Assembly (NCBI GenBank): GCA_023388995.1
Contig: JAEWFD010000004.1
Span: forward strand, 1 to 64,000
Source: Bacillota bacterium
GTDB lineage: Bacteria > Bacillota_I > Bacilli_A > Erysipelotrichales > Erysipelotrichaceae
Length of the DNA stretch: 64,000 nt
Direction of reading: 5' to 3'
Shown here: positions 17,547 to 27,728 of the stretch, one piece after another
Numbering within the stretch: the first letter of the stretch is position 1
Layout of the letters: each line of letters begins with the position of its first letter
Made by a program: the position numbers and the translations under genes
Notes under the pieces: generated by a model
What the model was told of the DNA's origin: nothing
Database searches by the model: none
Seen by the model: only the letters and a program-made list of their open reading frames with translations

Positions 17547-19997
17547 CTACTTAACACTAAAATAAACTAAATTAATGGTTTTTAATCTAATATTAAATAT
17601 TTTTTTTATCAGCTTATAGATTAATGTTTTTTTATGCCGATTTTCATATATACCAATGCTTCCTTTAAAATTGTTATTATAGTTGATTGTAAAAGCCAAT
17701 ATTATAGGTGAAGTTACTCTAACTACATCATTGAACTTAAAATAATTAATTTCTCTGATTTCAATTTGATGCATTTGCTTTGATTGGTTACCGATTAATT
17801 TACCTTTATCATCAAAAACATTGAGAATTAATTCTCCGTCATAACATTGATCATCAGACGAAAAAATAAAACCAATCGATTGAAAATACTCACAATCTAT
17901 TTTAACTTTATAAGTAACAACTCTTTGATTAAATTTTGAAAAAGATAGAAAATGATCTATGTCAAACAACAAATCTGTTTGACTAATTTGATCTAATTTA
18001 CCTAATCCATATTGACCCTCTTCAATTATCCTTTTCATTCTAGTTAAAGTTGTAGTTATGTCTGTTAAAGGAACATCAATTATCTGATTAAATATATTAT
18101 TTATTTCATCTTTCTCAAATTCTTTTAAAACGAAATTTTTAGCATTAGAAAAATATTGCTCATGTAATTGATTATCCAAACTGATGGACATCAGCTTATC
18201 ATACCAACTGCTAATCTCGTTATCAATTATGACGCAAGTTTTTTGATCATTAGTGTACGGCTCAATTTGCGAAGTAACTAATACAGCACCTAGTCTTACT
18301 GCATTTATTAGTGCATTCTTTGTTTTGTATTTATTATTCAGTATTTCCTCACCACAATGTATCAGAAACCTAATATTTTCCTTTTTGTATTGCACTATTG
18401 TTTGTTCATAGCAATCTCGTTTTACTCCTACAAGACTAACTTTATTGTTTTCTGGAAATGAATGAATTATCTTCTCCCTTAAGGTTTCTGGGCACACCAA
18501 CTTAATGTACAATTTATGCGACATTAAAATAAGTGCAGGGTATATTTTTTTTAAAAATATCGTTTCTCTAAATTCTCCCCCCATAAATGCAAAACTTAGC
18601 ATATTACTATCAGTACTAGTTAATTGAAATTGGTCAATTATACTCTTTTCTTCGAAACAAGGACTCAATACATCAACTTGATTATGTAAAGAATTTTGAA
18701 TGAAGTAATTTTTTAGATTTATTGTAGATACGATTATCTTATCAAATTCAATTAAATTCTCATATGTCATTTTATTAGCTTGATTAAATACAGAGTTGTA
18801 CAACGTGGGATCCTTATCAATCTTTATATCTTTTAAGATAACGGCATAATTATCATCTATGTAATAATACGATGGTATAGCAAATCTCTTAAATCTTTTA
18901 TTTAAGAAAAGAGCATTAGGTAAATCTCTGATAAAAATTATTACATCTGTATATGATAAATCAACTTCAGTTACTGCATTAAAAAGCGCAACTTTAATAA
19001 TACTATTTTTCTTTAGGTTATTAAATCCTATGGAAACGGTTGCATCTAAAGCACTCGCAATTAAAAGAACACGTTTTTTTCTAGCTTCTTTTATTATGTT
19101 TCTTTTTTCTTCAATCAAAAACCATTTCTTATTACTATATTTCCTATATAACAAATCAACAAATTCATCAAAAAGATACGTAGAGTTAATATTTTTGTCG
19201 ATAATATCAACTTCTTCAAAATTAGAAGGTAATAACATTTTATTCCTTTCCATACTCATTCTTTCCAAGCCCACCCACGTATCCATTTGAATAGTATTTC
19301 CTAAACTATCGTTTAAGCCTGGACCAAATTCATTTGTCACCATATTATCTATATTTAAAATATGATAGCTTTTACTAATTCTTTGCCACAGATCCCAATC
19401 GCAGATTCTTGTTAATGACAGATGTGGATCGTATAGACCAACGGTCTCAATAATTTCTTTATGTAAAACAATTGAACCATTGCCTATACAATTCAATACT
19501 GGTAAATACTCTAGTCCTATTAAGCCAATATCTAAATAAGTAGAATTATCGCTAAAACTGCGAGTTATTCCATACGTTGCTTTTACATTATGTTTTTTCA
19601 TTGCCTTCATTGACAAATAGAGATGATCTTCTTCCCATTCATTATCGTCAAAAATATAAGCTATATATTCTCCTCTAGATTTAATATATGCTTCATATTC
19701 ACTCACCGCTGGTAAACCAAGGTTATAATTATGCCGGATACAGTTTACACGAGAATCTATTTCCATATAAAACTCAATTAGCTCCCTAGTCCCATCAGTT
19801 GATGCGTCATCAACGATAATTAATTCCCAATTTCTATATTTTTGATCAATCACAGACTCAATAGCCTTCTCCAAGTGACCCGACTTTGCTCTCTTAAATG
19901 TAGGTAAAACAACTGTAATTTTCGGAACAAATTCGTTGTAACTCTTATTGGGTATCCATTTAGGTTGTATGACATTCAATATTTGCTTAACTTTCAT
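17547..19997 (-). CDS. Large two-domain glycosyltransferase
   Basis: 816 residues. Residues about 25-250 form a GT2 (GT-A) domain: ITVVLPTFKRAKSGHLEKAI, IIVDDASTDGT, and a metal-site region FDDNEW in place of a strict DxD. After about residue 305 a second, GT-B-like domain follows (VLLIASALDATVSIG..., FAFMGGEF, with HCGEEI...NKYKTKNALINAVRLGAVLVTSQ in its C-terminal half). The last ~170 residues are beta-rich and could bind glycan. It probably adds two sugars or a repeat. GAGGGG precedes the ATG. Direction and spacing fit the polysaccharide operon. Confidence 0.75.
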   Translation of the reverse strand: MKVKQILNVIQPKWIPNKSYNEFVPKITVVLPTFKRAKSGHLEKAIESVIDQKYRNWELIIVDDASTDGTRELIEFYMEIDSRVNCIRHNYNLGLPAVSEYEAYIKSRGEYIAYIFDDNEWEEDHLYLSMKAMKKHNVKATYGITRSFSDNSTYLDIGLIGLEYLPVLNCIGNGSIVLHKEIIETVGLYDPHLSLTRICDWDLWQRISKSYHILNIDNMVTNEFGPGLNDSLGNTIQMDTWVGLERMSMERNKMLLPSNFEEVDIIDKNINSTYLFDEFVDLLYRKYSNKKWFLIEEKRNIIKEARKKRVLLIASALDATVSIGFNNLKKNSIIKVALFNAVTEVDLSYTDVIIFIRDLPNALFLNKRFKRFAIPSYYYIDDNYAVILKDIKIDKDPTLYNSVFNQANKMTYENLIEFDKIIVSTINLKNYFIQNSLHNQVDVLSPCFEEKSIIDQFQLTSTDSNMLSFAFMGGEFRETIFLKKIYPALILMSHKLYIKLVCPETLREKIIHSFPENNKVSLVGVKRDCYEQTIVQYKKENIRFLIHCGEEILNNKYKTKNALINAVRLGAVLVTSQIEPYTNDQKTCVIIDNEISSWYDKLMSISLDNQLHEQYFSNAKNFVLKEFEKDEINNIFNQIIDVPLTDITTTLTRMKRIIEEGQYGLGKLDQISQTDLLFDIDHFLSFSKFNQRVVTYKVKIDCEYFQSIGFIFSSDDQCYDGELILNVFDDKGKLIGNQSKQMHQIEIREINYFKFNDVVRVTSPIILAFTINYNNNFKGSIGIYENRHKKTLIYKLIKKIFNIRLKTINLVYFSVK

Positions 19998-20022
19998 TTT
20001 TATCCCCTCAATTTTATTTTTT

Positions 20023-21207
20023 TCATATTTTCTTAAATAACTGTCTACAAATATATTTTATCGACTTAGCTATAAAAACAATACATCCTCCTAATACTCC
20101 ATTTTCCTCAAAAATATCATATATTCGTGACTGTACAAATAAAATGATTGGTGAAAAAACAACATGTTTTGTCCATGGAATTGTGGGTGCCTTATAACTA
20201 CTCAATTCATTAAATTGAATATTAAAATGTTGACTAACATACTCAATATCATGATATTTTTTTACGTACTCTTGTGCATTTTGGATACAACTATTTCTTA
20301 GTAATTGATCATCAATTACAAGTTTTATTGCGTTATACCATCCCTCAAAATCATTATCGCAAAGAATACCATTTATCTTGTTTTCGACTACATATGTATA
20401 TGGTTTTACATTTGTATATATCCCAACACAACCAATTGATGTATATTCTAAAAATTTATTATAGTATTTACTTTGAAAAAACTCATCTGTATAAATTGCA
20501 GCCAACCCTATTGAAAAATTGCCACTTTCAACAAAATTTCTATATTCACTATACTTAGAAAATACAGGATGGTAATAGATATTTTTTTTATCTTCAATGC
20601 CTGGATTCACACCTATAAATGTAAAATCTACTTTATCTTCATATTCTATCGCTATTTGTCGAATAGGTTCAATAAGAATATTTTGAATCATATCAGAATG
20701 ACCAGAAGATCCCGCATATAATATATGAATTTTATCTGCCAAAAAAGATAATTCATAATTAACTCCAATATTCATAGGTACTCTATTAAATATCCATCGA
20801 GCTCCTTTGCAAAATGGCAAATACTTATCCTTAATTTTTTCATTTACGCCCCATAATATATCTGCACATTCAATAACATTCAGCATGTTTTTTTTAATTA
20901 CTTGATCGTAATAAATTTTTGAACATGCTTCACCTATAGGTACATTTAATAGATCATCATCTAAATAGTAAACAATCAGTCTCTTATACTTCTTTGCAGC
21001 TCTTACAATTCTAAGAGTAACATACTCACAACCTCTAACTGTGACTAGAATATCACACCATCTAATATCATCGGCTCGGATTAACGTAGTCTTCTTAAAC
21101 CTGATATTACAGATACCTAACTTTTCGAATGGTGCAAGGCTATTTAAGACTCCTACTTTTACTGATGCAATCAACTCTGGACATTCAACTAGTACATTTA
21201 CTGGCAT
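20023..21207 (-). CDS. GT-B-type glycosyltransferase
   Basis: 394 residues. The C-terminal half has the shape of a GT-B donor-binding domain (NFSIGLAAIYTDEFFQSKYYNKFLEYTSIGCVGIYTNVKPY, then GILCDNDFEGWYNAI), similar to the family-1/CgeB-like group. The N-terminal half is the acceptor domain. It is cytoplasmic or membrane-peripheral with no signal peptide. An AGGAG site precedes ATG 21207, and it follows the GT2 gene by eight bases. Its donor and linkage are not predictable. Confidence 0.7.
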   Translation of the reverse strand: MPVNVLVECPELIASVKVGVLNSLAPFEKLGICNIRFKKTTLIRADDIRWCDILVTVRGCEYVTLRIVRAAKKYKRLIVYYLDDDLLNVPIGEACSKIYYDQVIKKNMLNVIECADILWGVNEKIKDKYLPFCKGARWIFNRVPMNIGVNYELSFLADKIHILYAGSSGHSDMIQNILIEPIRQIAIEYEDKVDFTFIGVNPGIEDKKNIYYHPVFSKYSEYRNFVESGNFSIGLAAIYTDEFFQSKYYNKFLEYTSIGCVGIYTNVKPYTYVVENKINGILCDNDFEGWYNAIKLVIDDQLLRNSCIQNAQEYVKKYHDIEYVSQHFNIQFNELSSYKAPTIPWTKHVVFSPIILFVQSRIYDIFEENGVLGGCIVFIAKSIKYICRQLFKKI

Positions 21208-21215
21208 ATAGACTC

Positions 21216-22139
21216 CTATATATGATATTTTTTTAATAAATATAGCAACTTAAATATTATCTGTTCTAATTTTTTTTGACGATATACCCTGGCAGAAAAA
21301 ACATAATTAATTCTATCTTTTAAACTTCTAGAACTATTAATAAAACTATCTAACTCATTACTGTATACTTTCGGCAATTGCACATTATACAAATTATAAA
21401 ACTCTACTAATTGTAGTGTACTCGGATCAGACGTACTAAAATTTAGACGTTTCAGCCTAAGCCAAGTTCTTTTCAAGAAATTTGTTTGGTATCCTACAGC
21501 ATTTTTTCCATGTTGACGATGTAATACAGTATAATTTGAATCAAAAATAACTTTGCCTATGCCACTAGCAATTAAATATATCCAATAATCAATCACAAAA
21601 ATTTTTTTCAGCTTATTCTTTTTGAGCTCAATTAACATTAGCTGATTAAAAACTTGCGTGTGTCCTGGGCAAATATTCTCAATCATAGCATTATAGAAAC
21701 TAACACCTCTAACTGGACGTAAAGATATGCCTAATGGATTCAGTTCATCGTCCGTTATACATGTGCATGAAGCATACAAAATTGGTTTTAACTCTCCGCA
21801 CTGCTCCAATGCCTCAACAGCATGTTGCAATTTATTAGGAAGCCAAACATCGTCTTGATCACTAAGTGCATAGTATTTACAATTTAAATCAGCATTATTA
21901 AATAACTTTAACATACTTTGATTTACACCAACATTCTCACCATATATGATATCAAACCCGTATTTATGCCTATATTCATCCAAAAGCAGCCTTGTTCCGT
22001 CTGTAGATCCATCATCTCTAATAAGTACCTTAACTTGAGAAAAATTAACCTGCTTAATAAAACTATCTAACTGCTCTCTTAAGTATTGTTCGCCATTATA
22101 CGTTGATAACAGAATCTGAATTTCTTTGTTTTTTTCCAT
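21216..22139 (-). CDS. GT2 glycosyltransferase (rhamnosyltransferase-like)
   Basis: 307 residues. The GT-A domain has IQILLSTYNGEQYLREQLDSF, IRDDGSTDGTR and SDQDDVWLPNKL, the pattern of WbbL-type rhamnosyltransferases. With rfbA, rfbB and rfbC next door, dTDP-rhamnose is a reasonable donor. I prefer ATG 22139 (MEKNKEIQ); two earlier ATGs lie inside rfbB. The start overlaps the 3' end of rfbB by 44 bases, so translation is probably coupled. The start choice is uncertain. Confidence 0.75.
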   Translation of the reverse strand: MEKNKEIQILLSTYNGEQYLREQLDSFIKQVNFSQVKVLIRDDGSTDGTRLLLDEYRHKYGFDIIYGENVGVNQSMLKLFNNADLNCKYYALSDQDDVWLPNKLQHAVEALEQCGELKPILYASCTCITDDELNPLGISLRPVRGVSFYNAMIENICPGHTQVFNQLMLIELKKNKLKKIFVIDYWIYLIASGIGKVIFDSNYTVLHRQHGKNAVGYQTNFLKRTWLRLKRLNFSTSDPSTLQLVEFYNLYNVQLPKVYSNELDSFINSSRSLKDRINYVFSARVYRQKKLEQIIFKLLYLLKKYHI

Positions 22140-23145
22140 ACATGTTCTCATAGTATTGTCGGTACTCACCATTTGTAATATTCTCTAACCAAGTTTTGTT
22201 AGATAAATACCATTGTATTGTCTTCTTAATACCATCCTCAAACTTTGTAGTTGGGGACCACCCCAATTCATTTGTAATTTTAGTCGGATCAATAGCATAT
22301 CGCATATCATGGCCTGCTCTATCCTTAACAAATTTAATTAGGCTTTCATTTTTTCCTAATTCTTTCAAAATAATTTTCACTACTTCCAAATTTGTTTTTT
22401 CATTATGACCGCCAATGTTATATACTTCTCCAATTCGCCCATTATGAATTATTAAATCAATCGCTTTACAATGATCTTCCACATATAGCCAATCACGCAC
22501 ATTATTTCCAGCACCATATACAGGTAAATCCTTATCATTCAATGCATTGGCTATAATTAGAGGAATCAATTTTTCAGGAAAATGATACGGGCCATAATTA
22601 TTTGAACACCTAGAAATTGTGATAGGGATATTAAATGTTCGATGATATGCTTGTACCAATAAATCAGCCGATGCTTTTGACGCAGAATATGGACTCGAAG
22701 TATGAATCGGCGTTGATTCGGTAAATAGCAAATCAGGACGATCAAGCGGTAAGTCACCATAAACTTCATCTGTTGATACTTGATGATAGCGTCTAATACC
22801 ATATCTTCTACATGCATCTAATAACACGCTTGTACCAATAATATTCGTTCTCAAAAATATATCTGGCTGCAATATTGACCTATCCACATGGCTTTCTGCC
22901 GCAAAATTTACAACAATATCAGGTTTTTCTTGTTCAAATAATTTATAAATGGATTCTCTGTCGGCAATGTCCAATTTATAAAACCTGAATTTAGAGTTTT
23001 TTTCAACTGAATGTAGCGATTCCATATTGCCTGCATAGGTTAACAAATCAACACAAATAATTTCGTATTGAGTATATTTGCTTAACATGTAATGAATAAA
23101 ATTTACTCCAATAAATCCAGCACCACCAGTTACTATTATCTTCAT
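22096..23145 (-). CDS. rfbB: dTDP-glucose 4,6-dehydratase
   Basis: 349 residues, normal RmlB length. The NAD motif GGAGFIG is at residues 7-13, STDEVYGDLP contains the catalytic Thr-Asp-Glu triad, and YSASKAS holds the YxxxK pair. It converts dTDP-glucose to dTDP-4-keto-6-deoxyglucose in dTDP-rhamnose synthesis. The ATG overlaps the stop of rfbC by four bases. The C-terminal end runs into the next glycosyltransferase gene. Confidence 0.93.
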   Translation of the reverse strand: MKIIVTGGAGFIGVNFIHYMLSKYTQYEIICVDLLTYAGNMESLHSVEKNSKFRFYKLDIADRESIYKLFEQEKPDIVVNFAAESHVDRSILQPDIFLRTNIIGTSVLLDACRRYGIRRYHQVSTDEVYGDLPLDRPDLLFTESTPIHTSSPYSASKASADLLVQAYHRTFNIPITISRCSNNYGPYHFPEKLIPLIIANALNDKDLPVYGAGNNVRDWLYVEDHCKAIDLIIHNGRIGEVYNIGGHNEKTNLEVVKIILKELGKNESLIKFVKDRAGHDMRYAIDPTKITNELGWSPTTKFEDGIKKTIQWYLSNKTWLENITNGEYRQYYENMYGKKQRNSDSVINV

Positions 23146-23711
23146 TCTTTGATCTCCTTAATTTTGTCGTATATGAAACTGCAATCACTATCTTTTAGAG
23201 TTGGCGCATTTCTATCTTTGTCAGATAAAATTGGTGTTTCAATTCCCCACTCGATTCCTAATTCTGAATCGCTCCAAATAATGCTTCGATCATGTGGTCC
23301 ACTATAATAATTATCTGCTTTGTATAAAATTTCAACATCATCACTTAATGTCAAAAAACCATGACCAAATCCTCTTGGAATAAATAGTTGCTTCTTGTTT
23401 TGAGCACTTAATTCCACCGAAATCCATTTTTTATATGTTGGAGAACCCTTTCTGAGATCAACCGCAACATCTATAATAGTGCCAGAAATGCATCTAACCA
23501 ATTTTGCTTGGGCCAGTTCACCATTCTGAAAATGAATACCTCTTAAAATGCCCTTTTTTTGTGAATAAGAATGATTATCTTGCACAAAACTGCAATCAAT
23601 ATCTTGTAATTTAAACTTTGAATAACTTTCCATGAACCACCCGCGTTCATCTCCAAATACTTGTGGTTCAATAATGTAAACCCCTTCCAAAACAGTTTTT
23701 TTGATGTTCAT
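23142..23711 (-). CDS. rfbC: dTDP-4-dehydrorhamnose 3,5-epimerase
   Basis: 189 residues, typical RmlC cupin. Family landmarks are DERGWFMESY, FVQDNHSYSQKKGILRGIHFQ (catalytic His) and FIPRGFGHGFLTLSD. It epimerises the 4-keto sugar from rfbB. AAAGGA precedes the ATG. It lies 12 bases after rfbA and is coupled to rfbB. Confidence 0.93.
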   Translation of the reverse strand: MNIKKTVLEGVYIIEPQVFGDERGWFMESYSKFKLQDIDCSFVQDNHSYSQKKGILRGIHFQNGELAQAKLVRCISGTIIDVAVDLRKGSPTYKKWISVELSAQNKKQLFIPRGFGHGFLTLSDDVEILYKADNYYSGPHDRSIIWSDSELGIEWGIETPILSDKDRNAPTLKDSDCSFIYDKIKEIKE

Positions 23712-23723
23712 AATATTTTCCTT

Positions 23724-24605
23724 TTAATATCTGACTTTACTTGTTGCGATTATTTTGAGATATTCTCCGTATGAGCTTTTCCCATAAAGTTCTGCACTTT
23801 TCAATAATGTCTCACTTGAAATCCACTGATTGCGATATGAAATTTCTTCTAAGCAAGCAATCTTTAATCCTTGTCTAGTCTCAATAACTTTGACATATTC
23901 ACTTGCTTCTGTAAGATTATCTACTGTACCAGTATCTAACCAACCATACCCGCGACCAAGGGTTACCACATCCAACTGATTAGATTCTAAGTAGATTCTA
24001 TTCAAATCGGTTATTTCAAGTTCACCACGTGCCGATGGTTTTAATTTTTTGGCATATTCACAAACATGTTTGTCATAGAAGTATAAGCCAGTTACTGCAT
24101 AATTTGATTTTGGCTGTGTAGGCTTCTCTTCGATTGATAAAACTTTGCCAGTATTATCGAATTCAACCACGCCAAAACTTTTTGGATCTTCCACATAGTA
24201 TCCAAACACTGTTGCTCGATCCCTGTTATTCACGGCGGTTTGCAATAATTTTGTTAAACCGTTGCCATGAAAAATATTATCTCCTAATATCATAGCACAC
24301 TCATCACCTTGGATAAAATCCTCTCCAAGAATAAATGCTTGTGCTAAACCATCGGGTGATGGTTGTTCTTTATATGATAAATTGATACCATATCTAGAAC
24401 CATCTCCTAATAGCTTTTCAAAATTTGGTAAGTCTTGAGGCGTTGAAATAATCAATATGTCTTTAATTCCGGCTAACATAAGTGTCGAAAGTGGATAGTA
24501 AATCATTGGCTTGTTATAGATTGGTAATAATTGTTTAGATGTTACCATAGTAAGTGGATATAATCTTGTGCCACTGCCACCCGCAAGTATAATACCTTTT
24601 GTCAT
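23724..24605 (-). CDS. rfbA: Glucose-1-phosphate thymidylyltransferase
   Basis: 293 residues, full-length RmlA. The nucleotide-binding loop [11 protein letters not shown] is at 9-19, then [27 protein letters not shown] and LGDNIFHG. It makes dTDP-glucose from glucose-1-phosphate and dTTP, the first step of dTDP-rhamnose synthesis. GGAAAGG precedes the ATG. A 279-base gap with a promoter-like site upstream could allow separate control of the rfbACB block. Confidence 0.93.
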   Translation of the reverse strand: MTKGIILAGGSGTRLYPLTMVTSKQLLPIYNKPMIYYPLSTLMLAGIKDILIISTPQDLPNFEKLLGDGSRYGINLSYKEQPSPDGLAQAFILGEDFIQGDECAMILGDNIFHGNGLTKLLQTAVNNRDRATVFGYYVEDPKSFGVVEFDNTGKVLSIEEKPTQPKSNYAVTGLYFYDKHVCEYAKKLKPSARGELEITDLNRIYLESNQLDVVTLGRGYGWLDTGTVDNLTEASEYVKVIETRQGLKIACLEEISYRNQWISSETLLKSAELYGKSSYGEYLKIIATSKVRY

Positions 24606-24847
24606 ATATAATTTTCCTTTCCATGTTACTTACATAGATATATTGTTTGATCAAAAAAATTTGTTAACTCATTACGCAACTAATCTACCCGCATATTAGA
24701 TGCAGGTTATTAAAAGCATGTTCTTTGCGGTACTCAAAGTGCCTTAACAACTATTGATCAACCACATTTGCATTTCATTGAATATAAACATATAACGTAA
24801 TTTTGCACAAGCATTGATTTATCCATAATTTTCTACATTACTGGTAA

Positions 24848-24877
24848 AGTCTAGCATGTATGATTACAGTTTGTCAA
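24848..24877 (-). promoter_or_regulatory. Possible promoter upstream of rfbACB
   Basis: On the minus strand a perfect TTGACA (24877-24872), 18-base spacer and TAGACT (24853-24848) lie in the gap between the GT4 gene and rfbA. Further along the same gap (about 24710-24760) the minus strand can fold into a bulged hairpin followed by TTTTAAT, a possible weak attenuator. Both are from inspection only. Confidence 0.4.
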
Positions 24878-24884
24878 ACTATAG

Positions 24885-26003
24885 TTATAGATTTATCTGC
24901 TCACTATAAATGGAAATCATATAATCTACAATTATATTTAATGCATATTTTTTACTTAATTTAAGATTTTGATCAGCAAATTCTCTCATCAGATCTCGAT
25001 TATCAATCAAATAAATAATTGATTTAATAAGCTCATCCATGTCATTACTTTCATATAGTAAGCCATTTACATGGTGTCTGATTAAATCGTTGTTGCCTCT
25101 ACAATTTGATGCAATAACAGGCAATCCCATTGCCATTGCTTCCAACAAATTAACAGGTAGCCCTTCTTGTTTTGATGAAGATAATGCTATATCACATAAA
25201 GATAGGAAGTTAGAAATATCTCTTTGATAACCCGCTAATATCACGCTATCTTGAAGATTTAAATCACGAATTTGTTTTGTATACTTATCGTAATTCCTAC
25301 CATCACCAACTAAAAACAATTTCAAATTTGGTACCTTATATCTTAAATACTTCATTGAATGAATCAGTAATTGCTGATTTTTTCTATTACTTAATTCAGC
25401 CACGAAAATTAAAACAATATCATCTTGTGTAAAACCAAATTGTGATCTTCGTTCAAATTTTAGTATATCATTTACTTTTACGTATTTATTTAGGTCAACT
25501 CCGACGCCATTAACAAGTTCTATTCGTTTCGGATGAAATTTTCTTTTTGCCAACTGAAAATCTTCATCATTTATTGTAATTAGTACATCAGTGATAAATG
25601 AAAGACATTTTTCAATTGGATAAAATATTAGCCAATTACAAATTGAAGATCCTTTAAAAAAATGAAAACCGTGTGCAGTATAAATAACTCGCAATCCTTG
25701 CTTACGATATTTCATTGCAGCTAATCTGCCAATTGCACCTCCAACCGGCATATGACAATGAAGTAATTCATAATTTTCTTTTCCAATCAATTTACTCAAT
25801 TGTCTATATGCTTTTAGATTATTCAAATGCATAGGAATCTTGTCGAATTGAATATCAAATTTTTTATCAGTATATTTTAACTGCTCTTGCCCATTGCTAG
25901 CAACATGCACCTCATATCCATTATCTTGAAACCATTTCATAAAAGGATAATGAAAATGTCTTATGTGCTGATCAATCGTTGCGACGAATAAGACTTTCTT
26001 CAT
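24885..26003 (-). CDS. GT4 glycosyltransferase (EpsD/CapM type)
   Basis: 372 residues. GT-B fold with an acceptor domain (VLFVATIDQHIRHFHYPFMKWF...LLHCHMPVGGAIGR) and a donor domain ending in SSSKQEGLPVNLLEAMAMGLPVIAS, the E-x7-E motif of retaining GT4 enzymes. It probably adds the second sugar to the lipid-linked primer made by the sugar-phosphate transferase 14 bases upstream. GGGAGGAAG precedes the ATG. Confidence 0.85.
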   Translation of the reverse strand: MKKVLFVATIDQHIRHFHYPFMKWFQDNGYEVHVASNGQEQLKYTDKKFDIQFDKIPMHLNNLKAYRQLSKLIGKENYELLHCHMPVGGAIGRLAAMKYRKQGLRVIYTAHGFHFFKGSSICNWLIFYPIEKCLSFITDVLITINDEDFQLAKRKFHPKRIELVNGVGVDLNKYVKVNDILKFERRSQFGFTQDDIVLIFVAELSNRKNQQLLIHSMKYLRYKVPNLKLFLVGDGRNYDKYTKQIRDLNLQDSVILAGYQRDISNFLSLCDIALSSSKQEGLPVNLLEAMAMGLPVIASNCRGNNDLIRHHVNGLLYESNDMDELIKSIIYLIDNRDLMREFADQNLKLSKKYALNIIVDYMISIYSEQINL

Positions 26004-26016
26004 AAAACTTCCTCCC

Positions 26017-27387
26017 TCAACTATTCATCTTCTCATTTCTATCAACATTATGACTATCATTTAATTTCGATGTATCACTAAAACCCAAAGAGGATTCCTT
26101 TGTAAATAATACGCGAACAGTTTCTAAAAGTATCTTTATATCTAAGCCAAAAGAGTAGCTACGGATATACATCATATCCATTAATAACTTCTCTTTGGGT
26201 CCAGTCGTATAATTCCCCCATACTTGCGAATATCCTGTGATCCCCGCTTTTACTGCCAAACGGTTATTGAATTCTGGTAATAGTTCGCTAAACAAGTTAT
26301 AGTAATATTCTCGTTCTGGCCGTGGTCCAACTAGTGACATTTGTCCCATCAAAACATTTAACAATTGTGGTAACTCATCCAATCGGTATTTGCGGAGTAT
26401 TTTACCAATTTTTGTGATTCTAGCATCATCAACTTCTGCCATCAATGGAGCTTCATCCTCCGCATTCACAATCATCGACCTAAATTTAAATACTGTAAAT
26501 ACCTTGCAATTACGCGTTAATCTCTCTTGTTTATATATTGGGCTATGGAAATCCTCAAGAAATACAAGGCAGACTATGATAAAAAATAATGGTAACAAAA
26601 CAACTAACCCAATTCCACTCACGAAAACATCTAAAAACCTTTTAAAAAAGCGATCAACCAACGACATCTCTAGTGGCAATGAAGATAGGATCATCGAATC
26701 TCCGATTTGCTCAATTCTAGTGCAATATATCTCAATATCATTGATAGTTGGATTTACTAAGACTGACTTCTTTTTTTTGACACAGTAACTCATAATCTCA
26801 GTTCTTTCAATTTCTGTTGTGTGATCTATAAAAATAACATCATACTTTTTTATTATTTCATTTAATTTTTCAGATTGCGGATGAATCAATTCCGCGATTC
26901 GATATCGCTTGCTATAATGATTAATTTTACTTTCTAATGTAATATCCTTTTTATTGGATATCAGCAATACTTTCCTTATAGCTGTTAATTTGTAATATAA
27001 CTTACGCATGTATAATAACCATATTGATAACAAAATAATCATAATAATAAATGCGACAAGCAAAATCTTTTTACTCACTTTATACTCGACTCCGAAATAT
27101 GGCAAGATCATCGTGAATGCAGCGGTCAAAAAGATTGTAATATAAACAGATAGTAATTGATCAAAAAAACGTTTACCCCCGAAGTCAAAACAATCTGTAT
27201 AGCTTCCAAAAGTAAATGAAAATAGCAGAACCCAAGGAAGAACAATGCTTATATTTACAGTATTGGGATACTTTAACACAATTTGATCCAAGTATATTGA
27301 TAAATAAATGGATAACACAAATGCTATCCAAAAAGTTAATACTGCGATTACTTGAATAAAGTCATAATTCCTTCTTACCTTGTCCAA
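26017..27387 (-). CDS. Initiating undecaprenyl-phosphate sugar-phosphate transferase
   Basis: 456 residues. Four to five N-terminal membrane helices and a CoA-binding-like domain precede the conserved C-terminal bacterial sugar transferase domain: KQERLTRNCKVFTVFKFRSM, RYRLDELPQLLNVLMGQMSLVGPRPE and KAGITGYSQVWG. It starts the repeat unit by placing a hexose-1-phosphate on undecaprenyl phosphate. The start is most likely the TTG at 27387, seven bases after a perfect GGAGG; an ATG 12 codons upstream has no such site. It is the first biosynthetic gene after the long leader and heads the operon. Confidence 0.88.
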   Translation of the reverse strand: MDKVRRNYDFIQVIAVLTFWIAFVLSIYLSIYLDQIVLKYPNTVNISIVLPWVLLFSFTFGSYTDCFDFGGKRFFDQLLSVYITIFLTAAFTMILPYFGVEYKVSKKILLVAFIIMIILLSIWLLYMRKLYYKLTAIRKVLLISNKKDITLESKINHYSKRYRIAELIHPQSEKLNEIIKKYDVIFIDHTTEIERTEIMSYCVKKKKSVLVNPTINDIEIYCTRIEQIGDSMILSSLPLEMSLVDRFFKRFLDVFVSGIGLVVLLPLFFIIVCLVFLEDFHSPIYKQERLTRNCKVFTVFKFRSMIVNAEDEAPLMAEVDDARITKIGKILRKYRLDELPQLLNVLMGQMSLVGPRPEREYYYNLFSELLPEFNNRLAVKAGITGYSQVWGNYTTGPKEKLLMDMMYIRSYSFGLDIKILLETVRVLFTKESSLGFSDTSKLNDSHNVDRNEKMNS

Positions 27388-27599
27388 AATAAATCCTCCT
27401 ATTAAGTTAGTATGTGCATTCATTTTTTCTATATTACTATAATTAAATTCATCATTATCTACTCGGGCAATTGTAGTAACGACCCTTGATCCTTAAACAT
27501 TTTTTCTGTTTTTAATATGAAAGCTTAAACTTTTTTACTTTGTCAAAATATTCGATAAAAATGTTTCTAATAAAATATTTTAGTTTAAATCTATATAGA

Positions 27600-27629
27600 A
27601 TTATACAATGATTTTCCCCTTACATTCAA
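27600..27629 (-). promoter_or_regulatory. Promoter of the polysaccharide operon, with ~200-nt leader
   Basis: On the minus strand TTGAAT (27629-27624), 18 bases and a consensus TATAAT (27605-27600). The resulting transcript would carry a ~205-nt untranslated leader before the TTG start at 27387. The leader contains a G/C-richer patch with short complementary blocks (27451-27495: GGG...CCC and CTAC...GTAG), the best candidate for an RNA element recognised by the LoaP protein encoded upstream. Which part binds is inference. Nothing else is seen in 27388-27728. Confidence 0.5.
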
Positions 27630-27728
27630 GGCAAATAAGGGTTTCATCCTTTTTTTACCACATATTCTGCTAGTCATTGTTTTTATTCGCATTACTTAAC
27701 TTAGTAACACATTATTATTTTAACAGTA

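Noticed and set aside
24606..24884. A hidden small gene between the GT4 gene and rfbA
   Set aside because: No open frame with a ribosome site; only promoter-like and hairpin sequence.
27451..27495. A named riboswitch or JUMPstart/ops element in the polysaccharide leader
   Set aside because: No match to the ops core or to a riboswitch consensus that I can recall; only short complementary blocks are seen.
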